This document shows positions 61,608-64,000 of a stretch of DNA of 64,000 bases, in pieces. Below the pieces are notes generated by a model that was given only the letters and a program-made list of their open reading frames with translations, searched no databases and was not told the DNA's origin. Origin of the DNA: Parus major (lineage: Eukaryota > Chordata > Aves > Passeriformes > Paridae). Made by a program: the position numbers and the translations under genes. The DNA lies in the NCBI RefSeq assembly GCF_001522545.3, contig NC_031771.1, positions 1,976,283-2,040,282 of the forward strand. Reading direction: 5' to 3'. Each line of letters begins with the position of its first letter. The first letter of the stretch is position 1.

Positions 61608-62087
61608 GACACTGCCAGGACACTGCCAGGACACTGCCAGGATCACTGTCAGGATCACTGNNNNNNNNNNNNNNNNNNNNNNNNNNNNNNNNNNNNNNNN
61701 NNNNNNNNNNNNNNNNNNNNNNNNNNNNNNNNNNNNNNNNNNNNNNNNNNNNNNNNNNNNNNNNNNNNNNNNNNNNNNNNNNNNNNNNNNNNNNNNNNNN
61801 NNNNNNNNNNNNNNNNNNNNNNNNNNNNNNNNNNNNNNNNNNNNNNNNNNNNNNNNNNNNNNNNNNNNNNNNNNNNNNNNNNNNNNNNNNNNNNNNNNNN
61901 NNNNNNNNNNNNNNNNNNNNNNNNNNNNNNNNNNNNNNNNNNNNNNNNNNNNNNNNNNNNNNNNNNNNNNNNNNNNNNNNNNNNNNNNNNNNNNNNNNNN
62001 NNNNNNNNNNNNNNNNNNNNNNNNNNNNNNNNNNNNNNNNNNNNNNNNNNNNNNNNNNNNNCACTGCCAGGACCACTGCCAGGTCAG
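61608..62087. repeat. 11-bp-period tandem repeat containing the assembly gap
   Basis: Left of the gap, the unit caggacactgc occurs four times (61608-61646), followed by two longer variants (aggatcactg). Right of the gap, cactgccaggaccactgccagg continues it. The array is thus collapsed or unresolved in the assembly. Confidence 0.88.
61661..62061. other. Assembly gap, 401 N
   Basis: The bases are unknown. Identical repeat units on both sides indicate that the missing sequence is mainly more of the same tandem array; its true length cannot be read. Open frames that cross it are meaningless. Confidence 0.99.
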
Positions 62088-63620
62088 AGTGCTTTAGAGC
62101 AGCTGCTTTTCCTGGGGTTGGTGGCAGAAGGTGCTTTGCATTTTGTCTGAGAACCAAAAAAAAAAAATTAACAACATAAAAAAAGCCCATGGCTCAGAAG
62201 GACAAATAAATCAGGGGGATGATCCATTTTAAAGGGGAGATGCTAAAAGTAGCGCTAAGGAAGTCCCAAACTAAGCCCTGCTTAGTTTCAAATCAGCTCA
62301 AGAAGTAAGAACAGAAGGCCACGCCGTCACGTGCCGGGTGCCCTTAGCTCTACCTGGTTCTGGAGGGGTTTGCAGGTGCTGGCAGCAGCAGAGGGGCAGG
62401 AGCTGCACCCTGACCAGCTCCTTGCAGGCCACAAGCTGTTCTGCACTCCCAGGATGGGATGCACAGGGACACCCCACACCACAGAAATGTTCACACCAGC
62501 TGTGGTAGAAACGAGGAACACGAGGACGTAGCGTGGCGCAAAGAGCCAAGTGCTATTCCCATTCATTCACATGGACAGAGACACTGAATCTCCAGGGAAA
62601 ACTGAACCATCATCAGTCCTCAGGACAGGCTGCCCAGACACAGGCTCACCCACTGGTCCCCACAGGGTTTTCAAAACAGGCTGGTATTCAAGTGACCCAT
62701 TTTCCATGCAAGTAAAAATCCATCAGGCAGGGAAATGGCAGAAGGATTCACCGAGCGCTCCAGGGAAATCTGAACAAAACTGAATGCACTAGATGGAGAC
62801 AGAACAGATCCAAATCCCTTCTCCTACAAACAACTGCAGTACGCAATTAACTGATTCTTGTGGATTCTCCTTGGCGGTTTGCCAAGGAAAAGGGTCAGCA
62901 TGAATCCATCAGGCGATAGGAACAACAACCATAAGGCTGAGTAGCAGGTTCACAGACTGATAAACGCCATCAGGAGACGAGCCTGCCATGAGGAAAGGGC
63001 AAAACATGAAACAGAGGCTTCAGGAGAGACAATCCTGAGCTACTATGCCATAGAGAAAGGAAAGAAGAAGGAACAAGATGAGAAACATCAGGGATCTCTT
63101 TCAGTCTGCCAGCTCCAACAGAAGAACCCCAAATTTACAGCTAAGGTTCAAGTGAGCATCACCATCAGCAAGGAAAATGCTCCTTTAACCAAAGGATGTT
63201 TAAACTAAGATCCTTTGGCTTAAGGTCCTTTAACAAAGATATTCCTTAACCAAACAACGAATTTGGTTCATCATTTTATATATTTGCATTACTGCACTTC
63301 ACCTCCTACCATGCAGTTGTTGACTGAAATGCCTACGAGGGGCAGGGAATGTGCTGTGCAGGGGAAGGCAGTAAGGAAACTGGAGACCTTTTTCTCTTCC
63401 TCTGTAACATCAGGCTTCCAGCACTTCAGCATCATCAAAAAGTCAGCACTGCATCTGAAGCACCCCCATGTAACAAAACTTGAGTTAGACAGAAGGGAAG
63501 TCATCCCACCCATTTGCCCAAAGCTTACACTCCTCTGTTCCAAATGTATCATCCATGACCCAGACCAGACCTGCCAGATTCCTAACAAAATTCAGAGGCC
63601 ACTCCAACAAAGCAAGGGTT

Positions 63621-63685
63621 AAAATGTGAGTTGGATCTGAGCAAAGCATGTGTAAAAGGTGAGTTAGATCAGAGCAACACAATGG
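63621..63685. repeat. 33-bp imperfect tandem duplication
   Basis: The units start aaaatgtgagttggatctga and aaaaggtgagttagatcaga and share most later positions (gagcaa). Confidence 0.8.
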
Positions 63686-63717
63686 CTCTAAAAGACAGAG
63701 TTAACATAAATTCAAGT

Positions 63718-63800
63718 AAAAAATGTCTAAACAGAAAAATAAAATGAAAAAAAATATAATATAATAAAATAAAATATAAAAAATAAAATAAAATAAAATA
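63718..63800. repeat. A/T-rich (AAAAT)n microsatellite
   Basis: AAAAT and AAAATAT units dominate 80 bases, ending in four regular AAAAT repeats. The reverse-strand open frame here (Phe/Tyr/Ile-rich) is a product of composition. Confidence 0.9.
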
Positions 63801-64000
63801 GTCTTCAACTGCCTTGCTGAAGATCCTAGAAACCCTGCTTGTGTAGCTGGAACCAAGACAGACAGTGGGGTGGCAGTGAACGAAGGGCTGGACATGGTTC
63901 AGACACAACAATGAACATGTGGTGGGGGTATTCTCCCTGAGCTTTACGTAAGCCACTGCGAGACTCTTACCCACAACCCTGTAAGCTGCTTTTCTTTTTC

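Larger units (their letters stand above)
57798..64000 (-). other. Upstream SLC4A4 intron, partial
   Basis: This is the intron before the basic NBCe1-B exon, with its CCCCAG acceptor at 57798-57803. It holds four CR1 fragments, an assembly gap, and an AT-rich end. The exon encoding the NBCe1-B initiator peptide (MEDEAVLDRGASFLK in mammals) was looked for on the minus strand and not found. Confidence 0.8.

Noticed and set aside
61414..62190. Long open frames on both strands across the gap
   Set aside because: They are open only because N bases contain no stop codons.

Overview
The window is vertebrate nuclear DNA, almost certainly from a bird. Its single recognisable gene has compact coding exons in long introns with GT-AG junctions. 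About twenty fragments of the CR1 retrotransposon, the dominant LINE of birds and other sauropsids, lie in the introns on both strands. I see no bacterial or viral gene, no structural RNA gene and no second protein-coding gene.

The gene is SLC4A4, the electrogenic Na+/HCO3- cotransporter NBCe1, on the minus strand. It therefore runs from high to low coordinates. Nine coding exons are present: 57618-57797, 25780-26039 (or 25780-25915 when spliced), 22039-22199, 19450-19629, 12479-12555, 6864-7021, 2683-2770, 1411-1565 and 1033-1146. All join in frame, and every internal boundary has a canonical splice site. Together they encode the cytoplasmic N-terminal domain and the linker to the membrane. 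The transmembrane exons lie beyond base 1. The first coding exon of the long form NBCe1-B was not found; it probably lies beyond base 64000, or less probably in the sequence gap.

The locus makes two kinds of N terminus. NBCe1-B transcripts enter from upstream, use the basic exon at 57618-57797 and splice across a 31.7-kb intron to 25915. NBCe1-A transcripts start inside that intron, with an ATG at 26037-26039, and read through the same acceptor as coding sequence. A TATA-like box at 26308-26316, followed by a leader without any ATG, is a candidate NBCe1-A promoter. An alternative donor 27 nt inside exon 19450-19629 matches the known 9-residue cassette that separates NBCe1-D/E from A/B.

Layout: 1-7021 holds four exons; 7022-22199 holds three exons in medium introns; 22200-26320 holds the NBCe1-A first exon and promoter; 26320-57617 is one large intron with a 33-copy, 20-bp minisatellite interrupted by a CR1 (36941-37842); 57618-57797 is the NBCe1-B exon; 57798-64000 is upstream intron with a 401-base N gap inside an 11-bp-period tandem repeat. 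Points of most interest are the acceptor that doubles as codons, the cassette donor, replacement of the NBCe1-B Thr49 phosphosite by proline, the CR1-split minisatellite, and several CpG-dense or homeodomain-site-rich intronic stretches. I found no unknown biological system.
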